A stretch of 64,000 nt of DNA from an uncultured Paracoccaceae bacterium (GTDB lineage Bacteria > Bacteroidota > Bacteroidia > Flavobacteriales > Flavobacteriaceae): the NCBI GenBank assembly GCA_943788135.1, contig CALSPC010000002.1, positions 20,404-84,403 of the forward strand, in the 5' to 3' direction. The notes beneath the pieces are model-generated. The model was not told the origin of the DNA, did not search any database, and saw only the letters and a program-made list of their open reading frames with translations. Every line of letters begins with the position of its first letter. The first letter of the stretch is position 1. The position numbers and the translations under genes were made by a program. This document shows positions 17,268 through 27,338 of this stretch, piece by piece.

Positions 17268-18597
17268 ACTTGCACTATTTTTATTTATAACAACTGCTGT
17301 GTTTTCGCAGGAGAAACCTACACAGTTTTCACTGGTGGAAGCTGTCGAATTTGCACTTGAAAACAATTACAAAGGCCTAAATGCCGCGCGTGATGTAGAA
17401 ATTGCAAAACTCCAAAAATGGCAAACTACTTCCACAGGACTGCCACAAATCAAAGCGGCTATTAATTACAACAACTGGTTGAAACAACAAGTTTCCTTAA
17501 TCCCTGCAGAATTTTTTGGTGGAAACCCAGGTCAGTTTGCAGAAATTACTTTTGGAACGAAACAGACTTTAAATGGGACCGTTACCGTTTCTCAAAAAAT
17601 ATTTGACGGCTCTTATTTGGTCGGGCTACAAGCGGCAAAAGTATTTCTTGAAATCTCTGAAAATGCCAAAGAAAAAACAGAAATTGAACTTCGAAAAATG
17701 GTAGCTTACGCCTATGGTAATGCATTACTTGCCGAAGAAAATTTAAAAATTATTAATTCAAATACTAGGTTGTTAGAACGCAACCTAGAGGACCTCACTA
17801 AAGTATATGAGAATGGACTCATCGATCTTGAAAGCGTCCAACAACTACAATTGACGCTAACGAGTTTGAAAAGCAACCAAAGCTATATTGAACGCTTGAA
17901 GAAAATTGCCTATCAAATGTTTAACAATACCATTGGATTGGAACTGAACACAGGCGTAGAACTCACAGATGACCTCGAGCGATTGATTGAAATTTACACC
18001 TCTCTTGCGCCCCTAGAATCTATTCTTGAAGCCGAGAATGTAATCGATTATAAAATTGCTTTTAATGATGTAAAAGGCAAAGCGCTCTTACTAAAATTAG
18101 AAAAGAGCAAAGCCTTACCCACTATTGAAGCATTTTTAAATGGCGGGTACGCAGGAAATAATGACCGGTTTGAGTTTCTAGAAAATTCACAACAATGGTT
18201 TGGATCATCTATGTTTGGGGTGAGCATGAAAATTCCGCTTTTTAGTTCGTTCGGACGCAGTGCCCTTACAAAAAAAGCACGCCTAAATTTAGAGAAATCT
18301 AAATCCACTTTAAAAGATGTTTCTGAAAAAATCCGACTTGAAATTTCACGTGCTCGGAGCGATTATGAATTTGCTGTTGAAGATCTTGCGATCAAAAAAG
18401 AAGCACTCACACTGTCTGAACAAATTGCTTATAAAAATGAAGTTAAATTTTTTGAAGGGTTAACCACTAGTTTTGAGTTGTCTCAAGCCCAACGGCAGTT
18501 ATATACTGCACAACAAGATTATTTACAATCCATGCTTAATATTTTAATAAAACGAATTGATTTAGAAGCACTCATTAATCCACCTCATAACAACTAA
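17257..18597 (+). CDS. TolC-family outer-membrane efflux protein
   Basis: The 446-residue protein has a signal peptide (MLHKLALFLFITTAVFSQ) and two repeats rich in long helices with periodic hydrophobic residues, e.g. SLVEAVEFALENNYKGLNAA and NLEDLTKVYENGLIDLESVQ. These are the outer-membrane factor repeats that build the trimeric channel-tunnel. It overlaps the tetR stop by 11 bp and ends 3 bp before the adaptor gene, so the four genes form one operon. It would provide the outer-membrane exit for the pump. Confidence 0.9.
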   Translation: MLHKLALFLFITTAVFSQEKPTQFSLVEAVEFALENNYKGLNAARDVEIAKLQKWQTTSTGLPQIKAAINYNNWLKQQVSLIPAEFFGGNPGQFAEITFGTKQTLNGTVTVSQKIFDGSYLVGLQAAKVFLEISENAKEKTEIELRKMVAYAYGNALLAEENLKIINSNTRLLERNLEDLTKVYENGLIDLESVQQLQLTLTSLKSNQSYIERLKKIAYQMFNNTIGLELNTGVELTDDLERLIEIYTSLAPLESILEAENVIDYKIAFNDVKGKALLLKLEKSKALPTIEAFLNGGYAGNNDRFEFLENSQQWFGSSMFGVSMKIPLFSSFGRSALTKKARLNLEKSKSTLKDVSEKIRLEISRARSDYEFAVEDLAIKKEALTLSEQIAYKNEVKFFEGLTTSFELSQAQRQLYTAQQDYLQSMLNILIKRIDLEALINPPHNN

Positions 18598-18600
18598 ACC

Positions 18601-19761
18601 ATGAAATACCTTTATACAATTACTCAAATGAAACCTATTCTATTTTTATCTGTTTTAGCTCTGGCACTCTCCTGTAACTCTAATGTTAAAGAGTCACAAT
18701 CCTTAACTGATCTCAAGTCCAAAAAAGAAGTTTTAATTAAGGAAATGAACCGAATTGGTACAGAACTAAAAGCCATTGAAACGGCTATCTCAGCGTTGGA
18801 CACTTTAAAGAAAGTAATGACGGTAACGGCTATTAAAGCAGAAGTCAAAGCGTTTAATCATTATATAGAAGTTCAAGGAACGGTAAAAGCCGATCAAACT
18901 ATTGAATTACATGCAGAAATGGGAGGAACCGTATCTGCTATTTTGGTTAAAGAAGGCCAAAAGGTTACCAAAGGACAAGTCCTAGCAACTCTAGACAGTG
19001 AGGTGATCGATAATTCTGTTCTGCAATTAGAGACCCAACTCGCCTTGGCAACCACCACATTTGAGCGTCAAGCAAGACTTTGGAAGCAAAATATTGGAAG
19101 TGAAATTCAATACTTGCAAGCTAAAGCACAAAAAGAAGGGCTTGAAAACAGCATGAAAAGTATGAAAGCTCAAGCACGAAAAATGAAAATTATCGCGCCT
19201 TTCTCAGGGGTTATAGATCAGATTTTTGCTAAAACTGGGGAACTGACATCTCCACAAATGCCCTTTCTAAGGCTTGTAAATCTAAACACTGTATATGTCG
19301 AAAGCGAAATCACTGAAACCTATTTAAAGGCAATCAAAAAAGGGACTGAAGTCCTCTTAAATTTTAGATCTATTGGAACAACTTTGGAAGCCTCTATATC
19401 GCAAGTTGGTAATTTTATTAACCCAAATAATAGAAGTTTTAAAACACGAATTGATTTAGAAAACCCTAACAATGAACTGAAAGCTAACTTATTGGCGGAC
19501 ATCAAAATTAATGATTTCAAAGCTACTGGCATTGTAATCCCATCACGTTTGGTGCAAAAAGATAGTAACGATCAAACGTTTGTATATACTATTGAACCAA
19601 ACGGAAAAACTCATACAGTTGTTAAAACGTATATGACCGAAGCGATGAACTATGATAACCTCTCATATATTTCTGAAGGGCTTTTGCCCACTTCCATTTT
19701 GGTTGACAAAGGCGCACGACTTGTAAATAATAACGAAGATGTAAAACTTGTACACTACTAA
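18601..19761 (+). CDS. Efflux RND periplasmic adaptor (membrane fusion lipoprotein)
   Basis: The 386-residue protein has a lipoprotein signal ending at LALSC (C25 from this start). An internal ATG at 18628 would give a more usual signal length, so either start is possible. A coiled-coil helix follows (residues 35-70), then the lipoyl half IELHAEMGGTVSAILVKEGQ, a second hairpin and the matching lipoyl half MKIIAPFSGVIDQIFAKTGE, and a beta-barrel domain. It links the RND permease to TolC in the periplasm. It lies between tolC and the permease with 2-3 bp gaps. Confidence 0.9.
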   Translation: MKYLYTITQMKPILFLSVLALALSCNSNVKESQSLTDLKSKKEVLIKEMNRIGTELKAIETAISALDTLKKVMTVTAIKAEVKAFNHYIEVQGTVKADQTIELHAEMGGTVSAILVKEGQKVTKGQVLATLDSEVIDNSVLQLETQLALATTTFERQARLWKQNIGSEIQYLQAKAQKEGLENSMKSMKAQARKMKIIAPFSGVIDQIFAKTGELTSPQMPFLRLVNLNTVYVESEITETYLKAIKKGTEVLLNFRSIGTTLEASISQVGNFINPNNRSFKTRIDLENPNNELKANLLADIKINDFKATGIVIPSRLVQKDSNDQTFVYTIEPNGKTHTVVKTYMTEAMNYDNLSYISEGLLPTSILVDKGARLVNNNEDVKLVHY

Positions 19762-19763
19762 TT

Positions 19764-22700
19764 ATGAGCATACAAAAAATTAAAGAATTCAAACTTTCGT
19801 CTTGGGCAATCTCAAATCGCATGACCGTTTCTGTGGTGACGTTTATTATTGTTCTAAGCGGACTACTGTCTTATACAGGAATGCCTCGTGAAAATTTTCC
19901 CGAAATAATCATTCCTCAAATTTATGTAGCTACGCCTTACCCTGGAAACTCCGCATTGGATGTAGAAAAACTAATCACAAAACGATTAGAGAAGGAGATC
20001 AATTCCATTACAGGAGTCGATAAAATCACGTCCAATTCTATTCAAGGCTATTCCAGTATTGTTGTAGAATTTAATTTTGATTTTACGCCTGCAGAAGCAC
20101 TTCAAAAAGTGAAAGACAAAGTCGATATTGCTATGGCAGACCCCGATTTTCCAAAAGACTTACCTTCAGAACCGAGTGTTTCAGAAATGAATTTTAGTGA
20201 ACGAATTCCGATCATGAATATTAATTTATCGGGGGAGTTTTCTATGGATCAACTTAAAGAATACGCCGAATATTTAGAAGATGAAATTGAAGAACTTAGT
20301 GAAATTTCAGGTGTTGATATTCGTGGAGTTCAAGAAAAAGAGTTAGAAATTGCCGTGGATTTATATAAAATGGAGGCTTCAAAAATAAGCTTCACAGATA
20401 TAGAAAATGCCGTTGCTTTTGAAAATATGAGTGTCTCTGGAGGCGATATTCTCGAAAATGGGATTCGAAGAACGGTTCGTGTTCTAGGAGAATTTGAAGA
20501 CCCATTAGCGGTGCGAGATATTATTGTTAAACAAGAAAAAGGCCATATTGTTTACTTAAGAGACATCGCTGAAGTCAATTTCAAAGAACAAGAAAAAGAA
20601 AGTTTTGCGCGCGAATATTTACAGCCTGTGGTCATGCTGGATGTTAAGAAAAGAGGAGGACAAAACCTGTTGGAAGCGTCCTCAAAAATTGATGCAATCC
20701 TAGAAAAGGCTGCTACAAATGTGTTTCCTCAAAATTTAATAATCTCCAAAACAAACGATCAATCTAACGACACAAGAACTATGGTTTCCGATTTGGAAAA
20801 CAGCATCATATTAGGAGTCATTTTGGTGGTTGCTGTGCTTTACTTCTTCTTAGGATTCCGAAATGCTTTGTTTGTTGGTATTGCGATTCCTTTATCGATG
20901 TTTTTATCATTTTCTATTTTGAGTTTTATGGGCGTAACGCTTAATACAATGGTATTATTTTCTTTGGTTATTGCGCTCGGCATGTTGGTTGATAACGGCA
21001 TTGTGGTAGTCGAAAATGTCTATCGATTAATGGATGAAGGCTATCCTAGAATTCAAGCTGCAAAACTAGGTGTAGGCGAAGTTGCGATGCCCATTATCGC
21101 ATCGACAGCAACAACTTTAGCCGCGTTTTTACCCCTAATTTTATGGGAAGGCATTATGGGAGAATTCATGAAATGGCTTCCAATCACCCTAATTATTGTA
21201 TTGAGTTCTTCACTGTTTGTTGCACTCATCATAAATCCTATGTTGATTTCTGTGTACATGAAAGTGGTACCCAAAAAAGAATCCAAAGTGCCTTTTATTT
21301 CAAAATTAGAACAATTATATGAACGCTTTTTAAGCTATGCCCTCAAAGGCAAAAAACCAGGAAGCATTATTGTTGGTACCTTTGGATTGTTGGTTCTTGC
21401 AGGGTTTTTGATGTACACTTTCCCCCCTAAAATATTATTCTTTCCAAATACAGATGCCAAACAAGTCTTTGTATTTATTGAATATCCTATTGGAACGGAC
21501 ATCGAGGAAACAAATCTTATTTCTAAAGAAATCGAAAAAGACATCGAAAACTACTTGAAAAAATATGAGGTCAATGGCGAAAACTTTCTCATTACTTCCG
21601 TAATTGGGCAAGTAGGTGAAGGTACCGCCGATCCCTCTAGAGGACAAGAAGGGGGTAAATCTCCCAATAAAGCACGTATAACCGTTGATTTTGTAAAGTA
21701 TCAAGACCGTCAAGGTGTAAATACCGAAGCTGTTCTTAAAGATATTCGCAACGTCATTCAAGGCTATCCTGGAGTGAGTATTGTAGTTGACAAACCTGCA
21801 GATGGCCCACCCACAGGAGCACCCATAAACATTGAAGTAAAAGGGGATGATTATGAATTGATTTTAGAAACTGCAAATCAGTTGAAATCATTTATTAACG
21901 CCTCTAATATTGCCGGAATTGAAGAGTTAAAATTAGATATCGAACAAGGAAAACCAGAACTTTTGGTTGCTGTCGATCGTCAAAAAGCCAGACGATTAGG
22001 CGTTTCTACAGGTCAAATTGGACTTAATTTACGAACCGCATTGTACGGAAAAGAAATTTCAACGTATAAAGATGCAGAAGATGATTATCCTATAAATCTT
22101 CGCCTGAAAGATGAAATGCGTTATAACAAGTCCGCCTTACTCGATCAAAAAATTACGTTTAGAAATCAAAGTGATGGACAGATAAAACAAGTGCCGATTT
22201 CGGCAGTAACCACAACAAAAAATCAGTCGTCATTTAGCGCTATCAAACGCATCAATTTGGATAGAGTCGTAACAATCTACTCCAATGTATTGAATGATTA
22301 CAACGCCACAGAAGTGAATGACAAAATCAGAAGTATTGCAGAAAAATTTGAAACACCAAAAAACATTGCAATCAGCTTTACAGGTGAACAAGAAAAACAA
22401 GCGGAAGAAATGGCATTTCTTAGCAGAGCACTTTTAATTGCTGTGCTTTTAATTTTCTTAATCTTAGTCGCACAATTTAATTCGGCGACCACTCCTATAA
22501 TCATTTCAATTTCTGTATTTCTTAGTTTAATTGGGGTCTTGTTTGGACTCCTCATTTTTAGAATGGATTTCGTGATACTTATGACTATGATTGGAATTAT
22601 TTCTCTGGCAGGAATTGTGGTGAATAATGCCATTGTATTGATCGATTATATCAACCTTACACTCACTCGAAAGCGACGAGAGCTAGAACTAGAAGCAACA

Positions 22701-23024
22701 GACAAGCTCACGCCTAGCCTCCTTGTAGACTGTGTAGTGGAAGCGGGAAGAACACGTTTGAGACCTGTATTGCTCACAGCAATAACCACCATTTTAGGAT
22801 TGCTTCCGTTAGCCTTAGGAATCAATATTAATTTTAGAACTTTAATTACACAGCTGAATCCAAACTTTTATATTGGTGGAGAAAACGTTGCGTTTTGGGG
22901 GCCAATGGGTTGGGCAATCATCTTTGGATTAACCTTCGCCACCTTTTTAACCTTGGTTGTTGTGCCTATCTTATTTTATTTAATTAATAACTTGAAAACA
23001 AAAAAGATTAAAGTCGCTTCCTAA
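19764..23024 (+). CDS. Efflux RND permease (HAE1/AcrB family)
   Basis: The 1086-residue protein has 12 transmembrane helices and two large periplasmic loops, with the family start SNRMTVSVVTFIIVLSG, PRENFPEIIIPQIYV and YPGNSALDVEKLIT. In TM4 the AcrB Asp-Asp pair is Asp-Asn (MLVDNGIVVVEN, near residue 409), and in TM10 the AcrB lysine is replaced by Asn (GIVVNNAIVLID, near 955). It belongs to the subgroup with a reduced proton relay. Between TM11 and TM12 there is an extra loop (LGININFRTLITQLNPNFYIG). It should pump hydrophobic compounds by proton antiport as a trimer with the adaptor and TolC. Confidence 0.92.
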   Translation: MSIQKIKEFKLSSWAISNRMTVSVVTFIIVLSGLLSYTGMPRENFPEIIIPQIYVATPYPGNSALDVEKLITKRLEKEINSITGVDKITSNSIQGYSSIVVEFNFDFTPAEALQKVKDKVDIAMADPDFPKDLPSEPSVSEMNFSERIPIMNINLSGEFSMDQLKEYAEYLEDEIEELSEISGVDIRGVQEKELEIAVDLYKMEASKISFTDIENAVAFENMSVSGGDILENGIRRTVRVLGEFEDPLAVRDIIVKQEKGHIVYLRDIAEVNFKEQEKESFAREYLQPVVMLDVKKRGGQNLLEASSKIDAILEKAATNVFPQNLIISKTNDQSNDTRTMVSDLENSIILGVILVVAVLYFFLGFRNALFVGIAIPLSMFLSFSILSFMGVTLNTMVLFSLVIALGMLVDNGIVVVENVYRLMDEGYPRIQAAKLGVGEVAMPIIASTATTLAAFLPLILWEGIMGEFMKWLPITLIIVLSSSLFVALIINPMLISVYMKVVPKKESKVPFISKLEQLYERFLSYALKGKKPGSIIVGTFGLLVLAGFLMYTFPPKILFFPNTDAKQVFVFIEYPIGTDIEETNLISKEIEKDIENYLKKYEVNGENFLITSVIGQVGEGTADPSRGQEGGKSPNKARITVDFVKYQDRQGVNTEAVLKDIRNVIQGYPGVSIVVDKPADGPPTGAPINIEVKGDDYELILETANQLKSFINASNIAGIEELKLDIEQGKPELLVAVDRQKARRLGVSTGQIGLNLRTALYGKEISTYKDAEDDYPINLRLKDEMRYNKSALLDQKITFRNQSDGQIKQVPISAVTTTKNQSSFSAIKRINLDRVVTIYSNVLNDYNATEVNDKIRSIAEKFETPKNIAISFTGEQEKQAEEMAFLSRALLIAVLLIFLILVAQFNSATTPIIISISVFLSLIGVLFGLLIFRMDFVILMTMIGIISLAGIVVNNAIVLIDYINLTLTRKRRELELEATDKLTPSLLVDCVVEAGRTRLRPVLLTAITTILGLLPLALGININFRTLITQLNPNFYIGGENVAFWGPMGWAIIFGLTFATFLTLVVVPILFYLINNLKTKKIKVAS

Positions 23025-23050
23025 GCCAGTCGATTTTAATTTTTAAATGT

Positions 23051-23058
23051 TAAATTTG
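23051..23058 (+). promoter_or_regulatory. -7 element for aspS
   Basis: TAAATTTG is an exact TAnnTTTG match 18 bases before the aspS ATG. No clear TTG lies at the expected distance, so promoter strength is uncertain. Confidence 0.5.
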
Positions 23059-23076
23059 CGCAACTAATTTAGTCTT

Positions 23077-24828
23077 ATGTACAGAAGTCATCATTGTGGT
23101 CAGTTAAGAACCTCACACATTAACGAAGAAGTTACACTTTCTGGGTGGGTACAAAAATCGCGCGATAAAGGATTTGTAATCTGGGTAGATCTAAGAGATC
23201 GTTACGGGATTACACAGCTTATCTTTGATGCCGAACGCACCCCAGAAGCGATGATGACCATGGCCAAAAGTTTGGGGCGTGAATTTGTCATTCAAGTCAC
23301 GGGAACCGTTATTGAGCGCGCCTCTAAAAACCCGAACTTAGAAACTGGAGATATAGAAATTTTAGTGTCCAAACTAACCGTTTTAAACGACGCTAAAGTC
23401 CCGCCGTTTACCATTGAAGACCAAACGGATGGCGGCGAGGAACTTCGAATGAAGTACCGCTATCTAGATATCAGGAGAAACCCTGTTAAAGACAATTTAA
23501 TTTTTAGACATAAAGTAACGCAAGAAGTCCGTTCCTATTTATCTTCTCAAGAATTTATAGAAGTTGAAACGCCTTACTTAATCAAGTCAACGCCAGAAGG
23601 CGCTCGAGATTTTGTAGTACCAAGCCGAATGAACGAAGGTCAATTTTATGCCCTTCCACAATCGCCACAAACCTTCAAACAACTGTTGATGGTTGGAGGT
23701 ATGGATAAATATTTTCAGATTGTAAAGTGTTTTAGAGATGAAGATCTAAGAGCAGATCGACAGCCTGAATTTACACAAATAGATTGTGAAATGGCTTTTG
23801 TTGACCAAGAAGATATTTTGAATATTTTTGAAGGTTTAACACGGCATTTAATCAAGTCTGTTCATGGAAAAGACGTTGACTCATTTCCAAGAATGACGTA
23901 TGATGAGGCGATGGAAACCTACGGAAACGACAAACCTGATATTCGTTTTGGAATGAAATTTGGCGACCTAAATGCCGTCACTCAACATAAAGATTTTGGC
24001 GTTTTTAACGCTGCTGAATTGGTCATTGGAATTGCCGTTCCTGGTGGAAATAGCTTCACTCGTAAAGAAATTGACGGCATCATCAACTGGTTAAAACGCC
24101 CACAAATTGGTGCCTTAGGTATGATCTATTCGCGTTGTAATGACGATGGCACTTATAAATCTTCTGTTGACAAATTCTATGATCAAGACGATTTAGGGAA
24201 ATGGGCAGAAGTCACAGGAGCGCAAGCTGGTGACTTCGTTTGTGTCCTTTCTGGACCTACTGATAAAGTAAGAGCACAATTAAGCGCCCTCCGTATGGAG
24301 CTTGCCGAACGTTTAGGGCTTCGAAATCCTAAGGAATTTGCGCCCCTATGGGTGACTGATTTCCCGTTACTGGAATGGGATGAAGACAGCAAACGGTTCC
24401 ATGCAATGCACCACCCGTTCACCGCACCAAAACCAGATCAAATCGCCTTATTAGACACCGATCCAGGCGCTGTAAAAGCCAATGCCTATGACTTGGTTTT
24501 AAATGGAAATGAAATTGGTGGTGGCTCAATTCGTATCCACGATAAAGCAACACAAGCGTTGATGTTTGATCATCTTGGGTTTACACCCGAAGAAGCAAAA
24601 GAACAGTTTGGTTTTCTAATGAATGCCTTTGAATATGGCGCACCACCTCATGGTGGTTTGGCCTTTGGTTTGGACCGTTTAGTTGCAATTTTGGGAGGTC
24701 AAGAAACTATTAGAGATTTCATTGCCTTTCCAAAAAATAATTCTGGACGCGATGTGATGATCGATGCACCTTCTCCAATCGATGACACACAGTTAAATGA
24801 ACTTCATCTAAAAGTAGACCTTAAATAA
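23077..24828 (+). CDS. aspS: Aspartyl-tRNA synthetase
   Basis: The 583-residue protein has an N-terminal OB fold for the anticodon ([20 protein letters not shown]), the class II catalytic core with motif 2 [20 protein letters not shown] and motif 3 [14 protein letters not shown], and the bacterial GAD insertion between them. Length is normal for bacterial AspRS. It charges tRNA-Asp in the cytosol. It has its own -7 element and begins 52 bp after the pump permease. Confidence 0.96.
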   Translation: MYRSHHCGQLRTSHINEEVTLSGWVQKSRDKGFVIWVDLRDRYGITQLIFDAERTPEAMMTMAKSLGREFVIQVTGTVIERASKNPNLETGDIEILVSKLTVLNDAKVPPFTIEDQTDGGEELRMKYRYLDIRRNPVKDNLIFRHKVTQEVRSYLSSQEFIEVETPYLIKSTPEGARDFVVPSRMNEGQFYALPQSPQTFKQLLMVGGMDKYFQIVKCFRDEDLRADRQPEFTQIDCEMAFVDQEDILNIFEGLTRHLIKSVHGKDVDSFPRMTYDEAMETYGNDKPDIRFGMKFGDLNAVTQHKDFGVFNAAELVIGIAVPGGNSFTRKEIDGIINWLKRPQIGALGMIYSRCNDDGTYKSSVDKFYDQDDLGKWAEVTGAQAGDFVCVLSGPTDKVRAQLSALRMELAERLGLRNPKEFAPLWVTDFPLLEWDEDSKRFHAMHHPFTAPKPDQIALLDTDPGAVKANAYDLVLNGNEIGGGSIRIHDKATQALMFDHLGFTPEEAKEQFGFLMNAFEYGAPPHGGLAFGLDRLVAILGGQETIRDFIAFPKNNSGRDVMIDAPSPIDDTQLNELHLKVDLK

Positions 24829-24843
24829 TACTATTCTGATAAA

Positions 24844-25080
24844 ATGAAATACGTGATTTGGGTTTTATTTATTGCAACAATGGTCAGTATGTTCACAGGG
24901 CTTATTGTGGAATTACCGTATTCAAAAAAACTAGTTGGATTTGGAATAATTGGTTTGTGTGTGTTTGTTTTTCCCTTGTTCTCCTATTACCGATGGAAAG
25001 ATAAAAAGGTAGCCGACTATATGTTGACTCAGGAAAATCTGGATAAAATGCGGGAATTTAATGATTCTAAAGACGCCTAA
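24844..25080 (+). CDS. Small two-helix membrane protein
   Basis: The 78-residue protein has two transmembrane segments (residues 3-23 and 34-52) and a charged tail ending KMREFNDSKDA. It follows aspS by 15 bp and so is likely in the same transcript. Its stop is 3 bp from the stop of the convergent tadA. I do not recognise a family beyond small Flavobacteriaceae membrane proteins. Confidence 0.65.
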   Translation: MKYVIWVLFIATMVSMFTGLIVELPYSKKLVGFGIIGLCVFVFPLFSYYRWKDKKVADYMLTQENLDKMREFNDSKDA

Positions 25081-25083
25081 AGG

Positions 25084-25533
25084 TTAATTCAAATTTCGTT
25101 TTTCTATAAAAAATCGTTTCATTAATTCTGAGGCTTCGGTAGCTAAAACCCCGCCTCTTAGAACCGTTTTGGGATGTAGTGTTGTTCCCATCACCCCACA
25201 CCCGCGCTGCTCGTCTTTGGCGCCGTAAACTATGGTTGAAATCTGACTCCAATACAATGCACCAGCACACATCTGACAGGGTTCGAGAGTGACGTATAAG
25301 GTGCATTTCGTTAGGTATTTTCCGCCTAAAAAATTAGCTGCTGCCGTAATGGCTTGCATTTCGGCATGCGCCGTCACATCATTCAACAGTTCTGTAAGGT
25401 TGTGAGCGCGGGCAATAATTCGATTATCAACTACAATCACCGCACCGACTGGAATTTCACCCTTCTCAAAAGCGACTTCTGCTTCTTGAAGCGCCTTTTT
25501 CATAAAATAATCATCATCAAAAATAGCATCCAT
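25084..25533 (-). CDS. tadA: tRNA-specific adenosine deaminase
   Basis: The 149-residue protein is a zinc-dependent deaminase with VTAHAEMQAI (zinc His and catalytic Glu) and LEPCQMCAGALYW (two zinc cysteines). The order and the context VGAVIVVDNRIIARAHN fit TadA, which changes the wobble A34 of tRNA-Arg to inosine. The ATG is supported by TATTTTTG ending four bases before it, which predicts a leaderless message. It diverges from dxs, and the two starts are only 38 bp apart. Confidence 0.92.
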   Translation of the reverse strand: MDAIFDDDYFMKKALQEAEVAFEKGEIPVGAVIVVDNRIIARAHNLTELLNDVTAHAEMQAITAAANFLGGKYLTKCTLYVTLEPCQMCAGALYWSQISTIVYGAKDEQRGCGVMGTTLHPKTVLRGGVLATEASELMKRFFIEKRNLN

Positions 25534-25537
25534 AAGT

Positions 25538-25567
25538 CAAAAATACGATTTCAATCTTGTACTTTTG
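25538..25567. promoter_or_regulatory. Compact divergent promoters for tadA and dxs
   Basis: On the minus strand TATTTTTG (25545-25538) precedes the tadA ATG by four bases; on the plus strand TACTTTTG (25560-25567) precedes the dxs GTG by four bases. The two -7 boxes are 14 bp apart, so polymerase binding to one must interfere with the other. Neither has an evident TTG box. Confidence 0.55.
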
Positions 25568-25571
25568 CTAT

Positions 25572-27326
25572 GTGTTAAAAAATTTACTAGAACATATCAA
25601 TTCTACAACAGATTTACGGCAGCTTTCGACCAGTGAATTACCGCAACTTGCCCAAGAATTAAGGCAATTTATAATTGAAATTGTTGCCACTAAAGAAGGC
25701 CATTTAGGCGCTAGTCTTGGAGTGGTAGAGTTGACTATTGCACTGCATTATGTGTTTAATACTCCGGAAGATGTATTAGTTTGGGATGTAGGTCATCAAG
25801 CCTATGTCCATAAAATTTTGACTGGACGTAAAAATCAGTTTCATACCAACCGACAATATAAGGGGCTCAGTGGATTTCCAAAACGTGACGAAAGTGTGTA
25901 TGACGCATTTGGCACAGGACATTCTTCAACCTCAATTTCGGCAGCTTTAGGGATGGCGATTGCCTCCCAATTAAAAGGCGAAAACCGACAGCACATTGCG
26001 GTAATTGGCGACGCGTCTATTGCGAGTGGAATGGCTTTTGAAGGCTTAAATCATGCCGGAGTAACAACCGCCAATTTATTGGTTATTTTAAATGATAATG
26101 CCATCGGAATTGATCCAAGTGTAGGGGCTTTAAAACAGTATTTAACCAATGTAAAAAAAGGCACTCAAAAACAAGATAATATATTTGAAGCCCTCAATTT
26201 TGAATATTCTGGTCCAATTGATGGGCATGATATGTTGGCACTCCTTACAGCGTTAGAACATCTCAAAACTATTGATGGCCCTAAATTCTTGCATATTATA
26301 ACAACCAAAGGTAAAGGTTTAAAACAAGCTGAAACCGATCAGGTGACTTACCACGCACCCGGAAAGTTTGATGCTACAACTGGAAATTTGTTGGCAAAAA
26401 GTAGTGATCCACTTCCACCCAAATACCAAGATGTGTTTGGGCTGACACTCCTCGAACTGGCTAGAGCTAATACCGCTATTGTTGGCATCACACCAGCGAT
26501 GCCCACAGGAAGTTCCCTGAAATATATGATGGAGGCGCTTCCCGATCGCGCATTTGATGTGGGGATTGCAGAGCAACACGCTGTGACCATGGCTGCAGGG
26601 ATGGCTTCTCAAGGCTTAATGCCTTTTTGTACTATTTATTCCACGTTTCTGCAACGGGCATATGATCAGATCATTCACGATGTAGCGCTACAAAATTTAC
26701 CTGTTATCTTTTGTATTGATCGTGCTGGACTTGTGGGCGAAGATGGTGCGACACATCATGGCGTGTTTGATTTGGCGTACTTGCGTTGTATTCCCAACCT
26801 CATCATTGTGGCGCCAAGAAATGAGACGGAATTACGAAACATTATGTACACCGCTCAAAAGGGGTTACAGCAGCCGATTGCGATTCGATATCCAAGAGGC
26901 AGAGGTGTAACACCAGACTGGAAATCCGCATTTAAATCTATTGAAATTGGAACAGGAGTCCAATTGGAACAGGGTGATAATCTTGCTATTTTAAGTATAG
27001 GTGCGATTTCTAACACGGTTTCAACAGCTATCGAAGGACTCAATTGTGCGCATTATGATCTGCGCTTTGTAAAACCTTTAGATACGCGTTTGTTACATAC
27101 GATTTTCAAAACCTATTCTACGCTCGTTACTATTGAAGATGGTGTGATTAGCGGCGGATTTGGAAGTGCCATTTTAGAGTTTGCAGCGGCTCATCACTAC
27201 AAAAATGATGTGATTGTCAAAGGAATTCCTGATGAGTTTATTGAACATGGACCAATTAATACTCTCTTTGAAACACTGGAACTTGATACTGGAAGTCTGA
27301 AGCGTTTCATCAACTCTAAATTTTAA
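25572..27326 (+). CDS. dxs: 1-deoxy-D-xylulose-5-phosphate synthase
   Basis: From the GTG at 25572 the protein has 584 residues, starting MLKNLLEHINSTTDLRQL like other Bacteroidota Dxs. The TTG at 25557 would lie upstream of the -7 box and is rejected. Thiamine-diphosphate binding is seen in VIGDASIASGMAFEGLNHAG with NDNAIGID, and the catalytic Glu in VGIAEQHAVTMAAG; HLGASLGVVELTIALHYVF is the family N-terminal motif. It makes DXP from pyruvate and glyceraldehyde-3-phosphate, the first step of the MEP isoprenoid pathway that feeds the polyprenyl synthase. It converges on dgt. Confidence 0.94.
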   Translation: MLKNLLEHINSTTDLRQLSTSELPQLAQELRQFIIEIVATKEGHLGASLGVVELTIALHYVFNTPEDVLVWDVGHQAYVHKILTGRKNQFHTNRQYKGLSGFPKRDESVYDAFGTGHSSTSISAALGMAIASQLKGENRQHIAVIGDASIASGMAFEGLNHAGVTTANLLVILNDNAIGIDPSVGALKQYLTNVKKGTQKQDNIFEALNFEYSGPIDGHDMLALLTALEHLKTIDGPKFLHIITTKGKGLKQAETDQVTYHAPGKFDATTGNLLAKSSDPLPPKYQDVFGLTLLELARANTAIVGITPAMPTGSSLKYMMEALPDRAFDVGIAEQHAVTMAAGMASQGLMPFCTIYSTFLQRAYDQIIHDVALQNLPVIFCIDRAGLVGEDGATHHGVFDLAYLRCIPNLIIVAPRNETELRNIMYTAQKGLQQPIAIRYPRGRGVTPDWKSAFKSIEIGTGVQLEQGDNLAILSIGAISNTVSTAIEGLNCAHYDLRFVKPLDTRLLHTIFKTYSTLVTIEDGVISGGFGSAILEFAAAHHYKNDVIVKGIPDEFIEHGPINTLFETLELDTGSLKRFINSKF

Positions 27327-27338
27327 AAAAGGGAGTTT

